NCBI GenBank assembly: GCA_963920525.1
Contig: OY986437.1
Location: forward strand, 27,530,863-27,594,862
DNA: 64,000 nucleotides
From: Dichetophora obliterata
Taxonomy: Eukaryota; Arthropoda; Insecta; Diptera; Sciomyzidae
Direction: 5' to 3'
Part shown: positions 34,640 through 44,587 of the stretch, piece after piece
Numbering within the stretch: position 1 is the first letter of the stretch
Layout of the letters: each line of letters opens with the position of its first letter
Notes under the pieces: generated by a model
What the model was told of the DNA's origin: nothing
Database searches by the model: none
What the model saw: only the letters and a program-made list of their open reading frames with translations
Program-made: the position numbers and the translations under genes

Positions 34640-36740
34640 GGGTTGAATGGGCGGTACCACGCCCCCTTGTCCAATGGACGTAGAATGTAATCAGTGAAAG
34701 TGCATGTGTAAATTCAGGTTGAATTCTGAACTTCGAGGTTATGCGACCTTTAACTCCAAGGCTATTTGATATCGCGGTTTTGGGTTTTATGGAAAGTGCC
34801 ACGCCCCCTTGTCCAATCGACACCAAAATTTACAGGAATATTTTCAAGATGCTGCTTCAGTTTCCCTGAAAATTTCATAAAGATCGGTTTAGCGGTTTTA
34901 AGGCCTGTACATGATATACACACATAAATTCATACATCCATTTATATCATTTATATGTATACTAGCTGAACCCGGTGTGCTTCGCTACCCCCCTCGTATA
35001 AAATAAAATTAAAAGTATTTATATATTTACAAAAATTTATTTATTTAATTTAATTATTGCAATGCTTCGCCTCTTTTTTTGTTGTAAACCAATTAGAATT
35101 CAGCACTGAATCGCATGTAATTTGCTCCATGCTCCCCTTTTTATTTTTAGACCAATCAAAAGGCAGCAATTACACAATCAGCTGTTTCGCAGTCAGTTGT
35201 GGGAGAATGAGAATGGGGTTACCCACTCTCTATTTTAATTATTATTTAATAATTTAATTATATTATTTAATTATTATTATTATAAAATCAGCTTTTTCAA
35301 GACAGTGGTGGAAGAAAGAGAATGGGGCTACCCCACTATTTTAATTAATATGTATTTTAAATTTGTGGTAAAGCCGTTAATAAACGTAGTAAAAAAGTAG
35401 GTGCAGAAGTGTGCATGGTCGAAAAATATTATCATGTTATAAGTATTCCTGAGTCAAAGCTGAACGCTGTGAAAATTTAAGATCGGTTATCAGGTCAAGC
35501 CTCCAATATATCGCAAACAAAGGGGCGTGCTCCGGCCACTTTTCTTTTGGTACGTATTTCTATTCATGCCAATACCATATATAAAAATACTGCCGCCGTT
35601 GGTCAAAAAAAGGCCAAGATATGACGATTTTAAATTTTGGGTTATATGGGTGAGGCCACGCCCCTTCGTCCACTCACAACTTTATATAGTCAAGAATATA
35701 TTATTTCGTAAGAATATCCTATTGTGAAAATTTAATGACGATCGGTCCAGTAGTTAAGACTATATTGTGAGTTTCAATTTTCCTAAAAAGGGGCGTGGTC
35801 CCACCCAATTTTCTCCTGGTACGTATTCCTAATTATGCCAATACCATATGTACCAAATAGCATCAACGTATGCCAAAAAATGCCCAAAATATGGCGATAT
35901 AAATTTGTGGGTTATATGGGCAGTGCCACGCCCCTTTGTCCAATAAAAACTTCATATAGCCTATTATTCTTTCCAAAGTCATAGTAAAATGCTGTGAAAG
36001 TTTCAGGAAGATCGGTCCAAGGGTTTGGCCTCCTATAAAGCACAAACAAACAAACAAACAGACAGACATTCATTTTTATATATATAGATTGAAAACAGAT
36101 TAATTATAATTAAAGCAAAATGGGGAGAAAAGGGGGGATTTGGTAATAAAAAAATCTATGACTACCTTACCTGTAGATAAAAACTATATAAAACTTTAAA
36201 AACATATTACAAAAAAAGTATTTTGTATAGCAAACATTGTTAGTGGTATAAGTAAGTATCTGAATTAAAAAAGGGGGCGGTGAAGTGGGCGTGGTTCATA
36301 GTAATATGGCGACGTTAACAGTATTAAGAGCAATATACTACCAAATAAAAAATAATCCGTTGGAAGGGACAAATTTGTACAGAGAACAAAAAGTTTAAAA
36401 CTTAAAAGGGGCGTGAAAAGGGGCATGAAAGGGGGCGTGGCGTAAGAAATGTTTATTTCTACCTCGCCTGGAGTATAATGTGTATACAATTTGAAGTAAA
36501 TCTAATAAAAACTATATGGGAGCAATTACATAATTTTTAAAAAGTGGGCGTAAAAGTGGGCGTAAAAGTGGGATTGGTCTAAAAAAGTACCTTATTAATC
36601 ATGCCAGAGTCCCAGTTAAATGCTGTGAAAATTTCAGGAAGATCGGTCCAGAGGTTTGGTCTCCTATAAGGTACAAACAAACAAACAAACAAACAAACAA
36701 ACAAATAAACAAACACACATTCCATTTTATATATATAGAT
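34640..36740 (+). repeat. Modular interspersed repeat region with CACGCCCC and GATCGGTCCA modules
   Basis: Modules CACGCCCCCTTGTCCAA (34660, 34800), CACGCCCCTTCGTCC (35649) and CACGCCCCTTTGTCC (35926), with GGGCGTGG variants to 36560, alternate with GTGAAAATTTCAGGAAGATC and GATCGGTCCA modules. The head TATACTAGCTGAACCCGGTG is at 34960. Tails of (ACAA)n followed by CATTTTTATATATATAGAT lie at 36043-36089 and 36673-36740. At least two related units appear joined. Non-coding; the class is not known to me. Confidence 0.6.
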
Positions 36741-37282
36741 GTAGATTTACACTGTCATCAGTATTCAGAAACTTTCACTGAAATAGTAGTAATTCACTGG
36801 TAGTAATCGATTTATGCATAGCAAAAAAATCAGTCATTGCATATATATTTCTCTTAATGACCGACACAAAGAAAGACAATTTAGCAACACCACTTGTTCG
36901 TGTTGGAAAAAATGCCTTTGTTTTGGTTTTCACCAAGGCCTGAACTCTCCAACATGAACATTTTAAAGCAAACACAAGTGCAAAACGGAATCACAGTGGA
37001 TTCCCAGTGGGCATTTTAGCGAGTTTTCCGCAAAAGAAGGCATGCTAGCACTGCTATTATTGGCGTCAATATACCTTCCATGATCACTGCATTGATGAGT
37101 ATTTCTGTAAGGCCTACCTTTTGAAGGTTCTGTTTCTTTTCATATTATTTAATATGAAAAAATTTACATAAAAAATTCCAAAAAAATTTTAAATATACAG
37201 AACAGTTTGTAAAAAAATGTAGATTTTTAAAAAAACAGCAAAAAAAAAAATTTTTGGTCTCGAAAACTAACACATTACATAT
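36741..37282. other. No gene recognised
   Basis: Mixed sequence. CCCAGTGGGCA at 37003-37013 has an inverted partner at 39308-39318 and could be the end of an outer element. Confidence 0.35.
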
Positions 37283-37680
37283 TAAGGGTTCTCATCTAAG
37301 CATGTAACTGACCCGTCAACATTGTTAGCCTACTTACATGCGCGTAAACTATCTGTCAAATTTGTATGGGCGTGAGTTTACATCATTTCCGATCCTATTT
37401 TGTAGTGTAAACTAGCATGTACATCTACGTGTGTGAATGAGAGTTGCCTTTTGCGCTAATTATTACATATTTAAGTAGTTGCAGTAAATTTGAACACGTT
37501 TTATTTATTTTTCTATGTTAATGAAGGTTTTTAAAAGGTTTAAAATTTAAAAAAGTCATAATGTTGTCGTAGCCGCAGCCGCCATTTTGTCGACATTTAC
37601 GCTATTTACACTTTATCGCTCATCAAAAGTTAAAATGCTATACATGTTTACATGTTTACATGCTTAGATGAGAACCCTTA
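37283..37680. mobile_element. MITE with 25-bp terminal inverted repeats
   Basis: TAAGGGTTCTCATCTAAGCA at 37283 is mirrored exactly at the right end (to 37680) over about 25 bp. Element about 395 bp, non-coding. Taking the ends as AGGG...CCCT, TA flanks both sides, which suggests a Tc1/mariner-type target; a 3-bp target with one change is also possible. Confidence 0.82.
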
Positions 37681-38017
37681 TTATATTATATGATAATATT
37701 TATATGGAAAAACTCAAAGTCTTTTCTTATATTTTTGTATCAAGAAAATTTATAAAAAAATTCAAAAAAAAAATTTTAAATACAGTAAAAAAATGTAGAT
37801 TTAAAAAAAAAACAAAAAATATTTTTTCCGAGTTGGGTCTCGAACCCGGGCTCCCGAAAGCTTACTTTCATTTGTATTGATGCAAAATAAGCTACTGATT
37901 CCTAACAAATACGATAGACGAGTGGGTAAGATGTCGGACCGCCACATGAGAGAAATATGGTTCAAATCTGAAATTGTTAGTCGTTTTTTATTTCAAGTTG
38001 ATATTTATATTGCTTTT

Positions 38018-39127
38018 CCCAAGTAACAATATTAGCCATATATTCATTCTTGCATAGCTTATAGTGCTATCTTATATAGCAGCAAGCTTCAACTATAGCT
38101 TTAGTCGCGCTACTAAAGCTCTTGCAGAGAATATATAAGGCTACTTTCTTGAGTTTAAAAGCACTATTTTTACTTCATATGAGGAGTAGAAGTAGCTGTA
38201 AACTTTTAAAAGAGTCCCTGTCAAACCCAAATAAGAGCTCTTGCAAAGCTCTTTTTTATTATTCGTTTAAGTATGTATGTGTTAAAAATAAACTCAATAA
38301 ATATATAAAATTTGACAAGTGTTTGTGATGATAAGAATGACAAATAAATTAAAGAAATAATAAAGTGATTATTATATCAGACTCATGTTCGTGTATTCGT
38401 TATATGATGCAAATTTCGGTGCGCTTTTGAATTTATCGGAAACGTGAATGTAGTACTTCGAAAAACTACAACGGGCTTAACAAATATTAAAATTAAGAAG
38501 TGTTAATTATTTAAAAATAGTTGGAAAATTTTTAACATTCTTTAAGATCAACTAAAAATGATTTAAGTACTTTATTCTTAAATATATGTATCATAGAAAT
38601 CATCAATTTCGTTTTAAATATTATTGTAAACACTAATATTTAGCTTGCTTCAACTCCGAAGATTTTCTATTTTTTATAAGATCGCCATTTTTTTCAAAGA
38701 AGCTCTTTATCAGATTTTTTAGTCACTTGTTATTCCCAAAAAATTTATTGCATTAATTTACAGTATTTTATATCTATTCGCTTTAAAAATGCAATACAAA
38801 AATACACATTAAAGCAAATATTATACTCAATCTACGAGTTTTAAAACTGCTGTATAGTAATTTTTATTACTTTAAAAGATCCTTTACAGAGCAAGTAGTA
38901 AATTTTAGAGTTCTGCTCTTTTGCAGATTTGATAAAATCCTTTACAGAGCTGTATAAAGTATTAAAGCTCAAAATGGTAAAAAAAATCATATTTAGAGCA
39001 TTTTCTTTAAAATTAAAATCAACTAGCAGCAAACAAAGCTGTGGTAAAGCTTTAACCGCATATTATACACCTATAGAACACTTTTAGGACTCACTCGCAC
39101 CTAGTTGCTCCAACAATGTTACTTGGG
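38018..39127. mobile_element. Putative non-autonomous DNA element with CCCAAGTAACA ends
   Basis: CCCAAGTAACAATATT (38018) and inverted CCCAAGTAACATTGTT (to 39127). Flanks TTGCTTTT and TTCCTTCT match at six of eight bases. AGCTCTTGCAAAGCTC-like motifs recur inside. No ORF of note. Confidence 0.5.
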
Positions 39128-39532
39128 TTCCTTCTAACGTGACTTCCCGAAAGAGCGCTTCTGGCAGGTCTCTTTTGAGCAAGGAGAGCGGAAGGCCTGA
39201 CAAATTTTCCCATTTCATACAAGCAATAAAACAGTGTTTGCAAAGAGTGTAGAAGCCCTTTTAAAATCTAACGCAGGCATGCTATAAGGCCTTCGGACTC
39301 CTGAAATTGCCCACTGGGTTGTTTTAATCGAAAACGAAGAATTCGTGTAGAATGATCGACAGCACGCCAACTCCGTTACACACAAAAAGGAAATGAAAAT
39401 AAAATTGTGTGTTGTTTTCTTCAAGCAAATGATTATGAGTGAAGGTGAGTGAATATTCTGAATATTGGTTGGTGCTTCAATTAGTAATACCGGTTGTAAT
39501 GGTTTGTGATAAATAAAATATGAGGTATACAG

Positions 39533-40930
39533 TCACGGAAAAAACTGTTCACGAATTACTAAACATACGCACAAAGGTTTAACTTTTATTATCTCTTTAA
39601 TTTATTTAAAATAAGAGCACACAATTAGAACCGTTATTAATCCAGCAACGAGTAAATAATTAAAAAACCAAAATATAATCTGTATTTCATACAAAAATGG
39701 CATTTTTTATATATTTAACGTGTAAACACTTATGTCCGTCTGCTAGCAGTTCATGTTTTCCATCGTGTAGTATTTTGTATGACCATTTCGTGATTTTTGT
39801 AGGGTTTGTATTCTGTTCGGCATACCTTTTACAAGGTTTTCCAAGGTATCAGGACTAATTTTGTCAATGCTAATAGTTCTCAAATTTCATTCATATCCTT
39901 TTGAAAAAATTTTTCTGTGAATATTTTACTTTTTAGGATGACCCAAATTTGTTCAATGAAGTTCATATCAAGGGACAGTGCAGACCAATTTGAGAGTTTG
40001 ATCCCATTTGCATTTAACCACCTCTTTGTTCTTTTAGCCGCGTGCTTCGGATCGTTACCCGACATTGAGACATTATCCTGCCCCTGTTCTGCCTCAAATT
40101 TATCCAAACTAAGGGAATACGAGTCTTTCAAAGTATTAATATATTCCGTGGACTTCATCATACCATTGACTTGTCGCAATATTCCGCAAAAAAGCATAAT
40201 CAAAACCTCATTATAGCCTCTCCAAATTTCTATGTCTAACAAATTTTTCGCTATTGAAGCCCTATACCTGAATCAACCCAAGTCCACATGCGCTCATCTA
40301 ACCCAACTTGGTTCTTTTTAGTTTCATCTGACCATGTGACCTTTATTCGATCATCAACGACGAAGTGTCCATACTTTTTCGAATTCATATCTTCTGCTTT
40401 CGGTTCTTATCAGTCCAAAGGGGATTCTTCACTTTTGTTTTAAGAAAAGGTCCACATTTTTTAAGGCTCCTGTGGATTGTCTTGTCATTGACCTCAAATC
40501 CGAGTTCCTGTTTAAGGACCTGATTGGTCTCCACTGCAGTATTTGTAACCCCAGTAAATAAAAAACGCCTGCATAAGAGCTCTATGCCTGGAGATAGCTT
40601 CATGTCCTAACACCACATTTCCTTAGAGCAATCACATTCGACTACTTTTTTATTTTATTGATAAATTCGAGTGATATTTTATATTTTCTTTAAATTTGTA
40701 TCTAAGATATTCCATTTTATATAGCTTCTTTCAATACTGAGTTTTCAAAACAGAGCTTTTTGCCTACCCATTGCCTTCTGGTTACGATAGTTGATGGTGT
40801 TTTTGTTTTAAACACATAGGCAAATTTTAATAATTGCACTCAATTTTTGTCAGAATAGTCCCCAAATTATGTTTGGGTTGTTAATAAGTCTTCCTGTGGA
40901 CAAAACTGTTTACAAAAAAGTGTTTTCTTT
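39533..40930 (-). mobile_element. Tc1-like element (boundaries approximate)
   Basis: Holds a Tc1-type transposase relic. The left end shows TACAGTCACGGAAAAAACTG, a plausible Tc1 end beside TA. An inverted partner was not found on the right; a similar motif at 40895-40915 is in the same direction, so the right boundary is unresolved. Confidence 0.5.
39880..40771 (-). pseudogene. Tc1-family DDE transposase, frameshifted
   Basis: From an ATG near 40771 (MGRQKAL) the minus strand shows, through several frame changes, KLSPGIELLCRRF, NQVLKQELGFEVNDKTIHRS, IKVTWSDETKKNQVG with the first catalytic Asp, ERMWTWV, then 120 open codons (40242-39880) with NDPKHAAKRTKRWL (second Asp) and SLDMNFIEQIWVILK (catalytic Glu). 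Spacing from the second Asp to the Glu fits DD34E. About 300 codons of an expected 340 are represented. Interruptions at about 40603, 40385 and 40242 make it non-functional. Confidence 0.82.
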
Positions 40931-41059
40931 TAACTTGTCAAAAATATGGAAAAGAACCATTCGCTATTTCTTACTATGTAGTTGTTGGTTTATTGGAATT
41001 GTTTTTTATGTACAGACCAAATTTTTCGAGAAAAAATCTCTACCGAGAATCATGGAAAT

Positions 41060-41920
41060 TAAATTTGTGTTTACTTATTTACTTACTTAGTTGGCGCTAT
41101 AAGCGTATGTCGGTCTTGGCCTCATCTAAGAATTTGCGCCAGCCATTTCTATATCTCGCTTGCTGGCGCCAGTTGGAAATTCCAAACTTCATCAGGTTGT
41201 CCTCTACTTGGTCTTTCCAACAAAGATGCGGTCGTCCTCTTCTGCGTTGACCGCTGCTGGGTACCGAATCGAGTATTTTCTTCACTGGAGCATCGTCATT
41301 CATGCGCTAAACATGACCTAGTCAGCGAAGCCTCTCGATTTTAATGCGCTTGACTAAGTCGATGTCAGCTCATATAGTTCATCGCTCATATAGTTCATCG
41401 GTATTAGGTACTCTCCATTGACGCAGATTAGTCCGTAGATCTTACGAAGAATCTTTTTCTCGAATGCTCCTAAAGTCTTTTCATTTGAACTGCTCAGCGT
41501 CCAGGTTTGTGATGCATAAAGTAGGACGGGCATGATGAGCGATTTATAGGTCGTCGAGAGAGGGCTCTGCTTCTCAATTGCCTACTGAGCCCAAAGTAAC
41601 ACATGTTGGCAAGAGTTATTCTTCGTTTGATCTCAATGCTAATGTCGTTGGTTGAGTTTATGCTGGATCCCAGATAGACGAAATCCTTCACCCCCTCGAA
41701 GGAGCTATTGTCAACCGTAACGTGGGTTCCTAAACGTTGGGACTATTTGTTTGTTGACACCAAGTATTTCGTCTTATCTGCATTCACTGCCAGACCCATT
41801 CAACTTGACTCTCTTTCTAATCTGGAGAATGCTGCACTGACTTCGCGCGTATTATGGTCAATGATATCGATGAACTTTTGTTTAATTCTCCATAATAAAT
41901 CGACATCATAACAGCTGTTG
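41060..41920 (-). pseudogene. RTE-like non-LTR retrotransposon, C-terminal relic
   Basis: Minus-strand frames give DFVYLGSSINSTNDISIEI, KRRITLANMCYFGLSRQLRS, RIKIERLR then LGHV, and a 67-codon end (41303-41097) with RRRGRPHLCWKDQVEDNL and GISNWRQQARYRNGWRK. This is the well-known C-terminal part of RTE-type reverse transcriptases. Stops and frameshifts occur throughout. The 3' end has AAGT-type repeats (41070-41095). The endonuclease and catalytic RT motifs are missing, so the copy is 5'-truncated. Confidence 0.78.
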
Positions 41921-42023
41921 TCTCTCTTACATAACGGTGATGGAACTTGAAATTTGGAATTGTGCCTTCTTATTTTTTGGACACAGTCCCAAAAATTTGA
42001 TTTGGGATTATGACTGCTTGGGA

Positions 42024-42075
42024 GATTTGACCTTTGTTGTTATCACCATTCCGTACAAGGCAAATCAATTTTTTT
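42024..42075 (+). repeat. Short repeat shared with 53687-53738
   Basis: GATTTGACCTT, TTATCACCATTCCGTACAAG and a following CAAA-T-rich run occur in both places, in the same orientation. Confidence 0.6.
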
Positions 42076-43193
42076 TGTGATGAAATTTATTTTGTGACTA
42101 TGTCCACTTTTTTGGGCTTCCCAAATCCCATTTTTGTTGTTGTTTCCTCAAAAACAGGAGACATACAATTTGGGATTATGTCCCGACGCCTTACACAACA
42201 GCACAAAACCCTCTGCTAGTTGAAAAAAAAAATTTTACTTAACTATAACATTATTGCTTTTTACTTTCGCTCCGTTCCTTAGCAATATACACTGTATATA
42301 TACACTTTATATCTTCTGGGGGTTCCCATACAAACAACACCAAAAATAGAAAATATCATTGCTCGTTTACACAAAAACATTATTTTTCGAATCGAAATTC
42401 GAATAAATAATTGTATAGTTCCGGAGTATTTATTTAAAAAAAAAAAATGCATTTTATGTGGTTCGTATGAATACGAATCCCGTTATTTACTAAAGCTTAC
42501 AAGAGCTCGTCAGTGGTCGAAATTCGACCTTTTCGCAAGCATTCTCTGTCGATTCAATACAAAATTAATGTCAGAAACCTACGTTTTTCATAAATTTTGA
42601 CATCACTTTCATTTTCCTAAATTGGTGGCCTACCTGAGAAACAATTTGTGTCCCTACTAGAGAACTGCATGAGTGGCTTCACTAATACTTATAAGCACTA
42701 GTTGAAAATGAGAGTAGCTATCCTGCATTGCATTCTCTTTCAACGAATAAAAATGTGGACTCGCTCAAAAAGTAAACTTCGCTAAGCTTGCTATTCACCA
42801 CTTTATTGCTTAAAAGACTCGCTGTAACGAATAGATAAAGCTACAAACACTCAGCCTCTCAAAGCTCCTCACACGCCCTATTCGCAGAAAGTTGATAAAC
42901 TATTCGCATGACTCTCAATGACTCTCATGAACACTATTGCCCAACTCTCAACGTGAGGATCGAAGCAAGCGCATATGGTCGAGCAGAGAGTGAGAGCATA
43001 AATCGCACTCAACATAAAAAAGCGAGCGAGTCAATGCGAGGCAAACAACATTTTTTGAGGAATGCGAATGCCTGAGAAAACAGAAAATGTAGTGAAGAAG
43101 GAGAGTGCGCTATGAAGCGAAGCGCTTGTTGCAGACAACTGGTTCCTACCAAACTACTCAGGCACAGTATAAGACCCGATAACTAAATTAATA
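42076..43193. other. No gene recognised
   Basis: Mixed sequence; around 42700-43100 there is somewhat GC-richer DNA with repeated ACTCTCA/TGAGAG-type words, but no coding signal. Confidence 0.4.
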
Positions 43194-43316
43194 TATTGTG
43201 TCAAAGTAGCTGATATGTATCGAAACTGGCCAGAGTCTTAACTATAATTTACCCGAAACATACCCAACAAGTACCTCAAGAGTCACCTGAAATAGTACCG
43301 TAGTAAGTCTGTACTA

Positions 43317-44121
43317 TTGGGGGTTGGAATTAGTTTTAAAGGTTTTCTAAGAGATGGCGTAACTATCAATAGATCGCATCGGGCACACCTGTGACTATAT
43401 TCATTTCAAAGCACATTGTCTAAGCTTCATTTTTTAGTATGTGTCATTCCACTGAAGTGTAAACAACATATATTTTTTTTCTCTGTGAACATGTCGACTT
43501 TCGTTCGCAAAAAATCGTGGGGATCACCCGGCCATGCATCAACATCGAGGGCCAAGCCGAATATTCATGGCGCCAAGCTTATGCTGTGTATTTGGTGGGA
43601 TCAGAAGGGTGTCGTGTACTATGAGCTGCTAAAACCTAGCGAAACCATCACTGGGGAACGCTACCAACAACAATTGATGCAATTGAGCCGAGAATTAAAG
43701 GTTAAACGGCCGGAATATGCCAAAAGACACGACAAAGTGGTTTTTCAACATGACAACGCACGGCCACATGTTGCAAGAACCGTCAAGGAAACGTTGGAGG
43801 CGCTGAATTGGGATGTGCTACCCCACCCGCCTTATAGCCCAGACATAGCCCCTTCCGACTACCACCTATTCAGATCGATGACGCATGGCTTGGCTGAGCA
43901 GCGCTTCACTTCTTACGAGGATACCAAAAAATGGGTCGATTCGTGGATTGCCTCAAAAGACGAATCGTTCTTCCGGCGCGGAATCCATATGCTGCCAGAA
44001 AGATGGGAAAATGTTGTAGCTAACGATGGACAATACTTTGAATAATATACATTGTACCGTTGTTTCTAAATAAATGCTCAAAAACCGAAAAAAAACCTTT
44101 AAAATTAATTCCAACCCCCAA
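43317..44121 (+). mobile_element. mariner deletion derivative
   Basis: Inverted ends TTGGGGGTTGGAATTAGTTT (43317) and TTGGGGGTTGGAATTAATTT (complement, to 44121) with AAAGG beyond, about 26 bp with one mismatch. TA flanks the left; the right flank is CA, consistent with a mutated TA. 805 bp, against about 1.3 kb for complete mariner. Confidence 0.88.
43491..44045 (+). CDS. mariner transposase with internal deletion of the N-terminal half
   Basis: 184 codons, open, from ATG 43491. The first residues MSTFV look like a mariner N-terminus, but at residue 6 the sequence jumps to KKSWGSPGHAST, which in mariner follows the first catalytic Asp. So the DNA-binding domain and first Asp are deleted. 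The second Asp (VFQHDNARPHVA) and third (SPDIAPSDYHLF) are present with 34 residues between them: DD34D, classical mariner. The C-terminus is complete. It cannot catalyse transposition. The frame is otherwise clean, so the deletion is probably recent. An in-frame upstream extension to 43416 lies in the UTR. Confidence 0.88.
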   Translation: MSTFVRKKSWGSPGHASTSRAKPNIHGAKLMLCIWWDQKGVVYYELLKPSETITGERYQQQLMQLSRELKVKRPEYAKRHDKVVFQHDNARPHVARTVKETLEALNWDVLPHPPYSPDIAPSDYHLFRSMTHGLAEQRFTSYEDTKKWVDSWIASKDESFFRRGIHMLPERWENVVANDGQYFE

Positions 44122-44321
44122 CAATTCCAATATGTCAACAAATTTCGATTCGGGCACAATAAGCTGACGAGTGCCCGAATCGGTCCTCGTTCGTACATTG
44201 TGCATGCACAAGGTGTTCCAAAACTAGAACTTCTTTCGGTGCAGAGGTCGGGCATTTACCGACACCGGCACCGGACATATATCAGCTACTTTATTGACAC
44301 AAAATATGAAATTGTTTCTCG

Positions 44322-44392
44322 GGCTAGATAGTCCAGTGGTAGCGCGCTTGGCTATCACCCAGGGGTCCCAGATTCGAATCCTGCCCGGATCA
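44322..44392 (+). tRNA. tRNA-Glu-like sequence (pseudogene or SINE head)
   Basis: A-box TAGTCCAGTGGTAGCGCGC and B-box GATTCGAATCC lie at tRNA spacing. The anticodon arm CTTGGCTATCACCCAGG closely resembles that of tRNA-Glu (TTC), but the loop has ATC in the anticodon position. The acceptor ends pair poorly and the T-stem has mismatches. A relative on the minus strand at 11867 differs in loop and stems. Probably not a functional tRNA. Confidence 0.45.
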
Positions 44393-44587
44393 TGGTCCTA
44401 CGCTTTGACCTGTCTTTCCTTATTTCTAATCAAAATAACTTTAAAACACATCAATTTATGACGAAAAGTTGTAGTTGGTGGTTGTAGGAAAGTTTTCCAT
44501 GAAAGTTACGCTTAGTAACATGATTTGACTGAGGTCAAGGCATAGTACTTGCTTTAGGTTGTTTCTACAGCTTTTTGCAACATTAAG

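Larger units (their letters stand above)
43194..44310. mobile_element. Older MITE carrying a mariner insertion
   Basis: ATTGTGTCAAAGTAGCTGAT near 43198 is inverted near 44275-44300 (ATCAGCTACTTTATTGACAC), with small indels. Without the mariner copy the element would be about 310 bp. Confidence 0.6.

Noticed and set aside
44074..44331. Frame after the mariner copy
   Set aside because: Crosses the mariner end and the outer MITE; no conserved motif.
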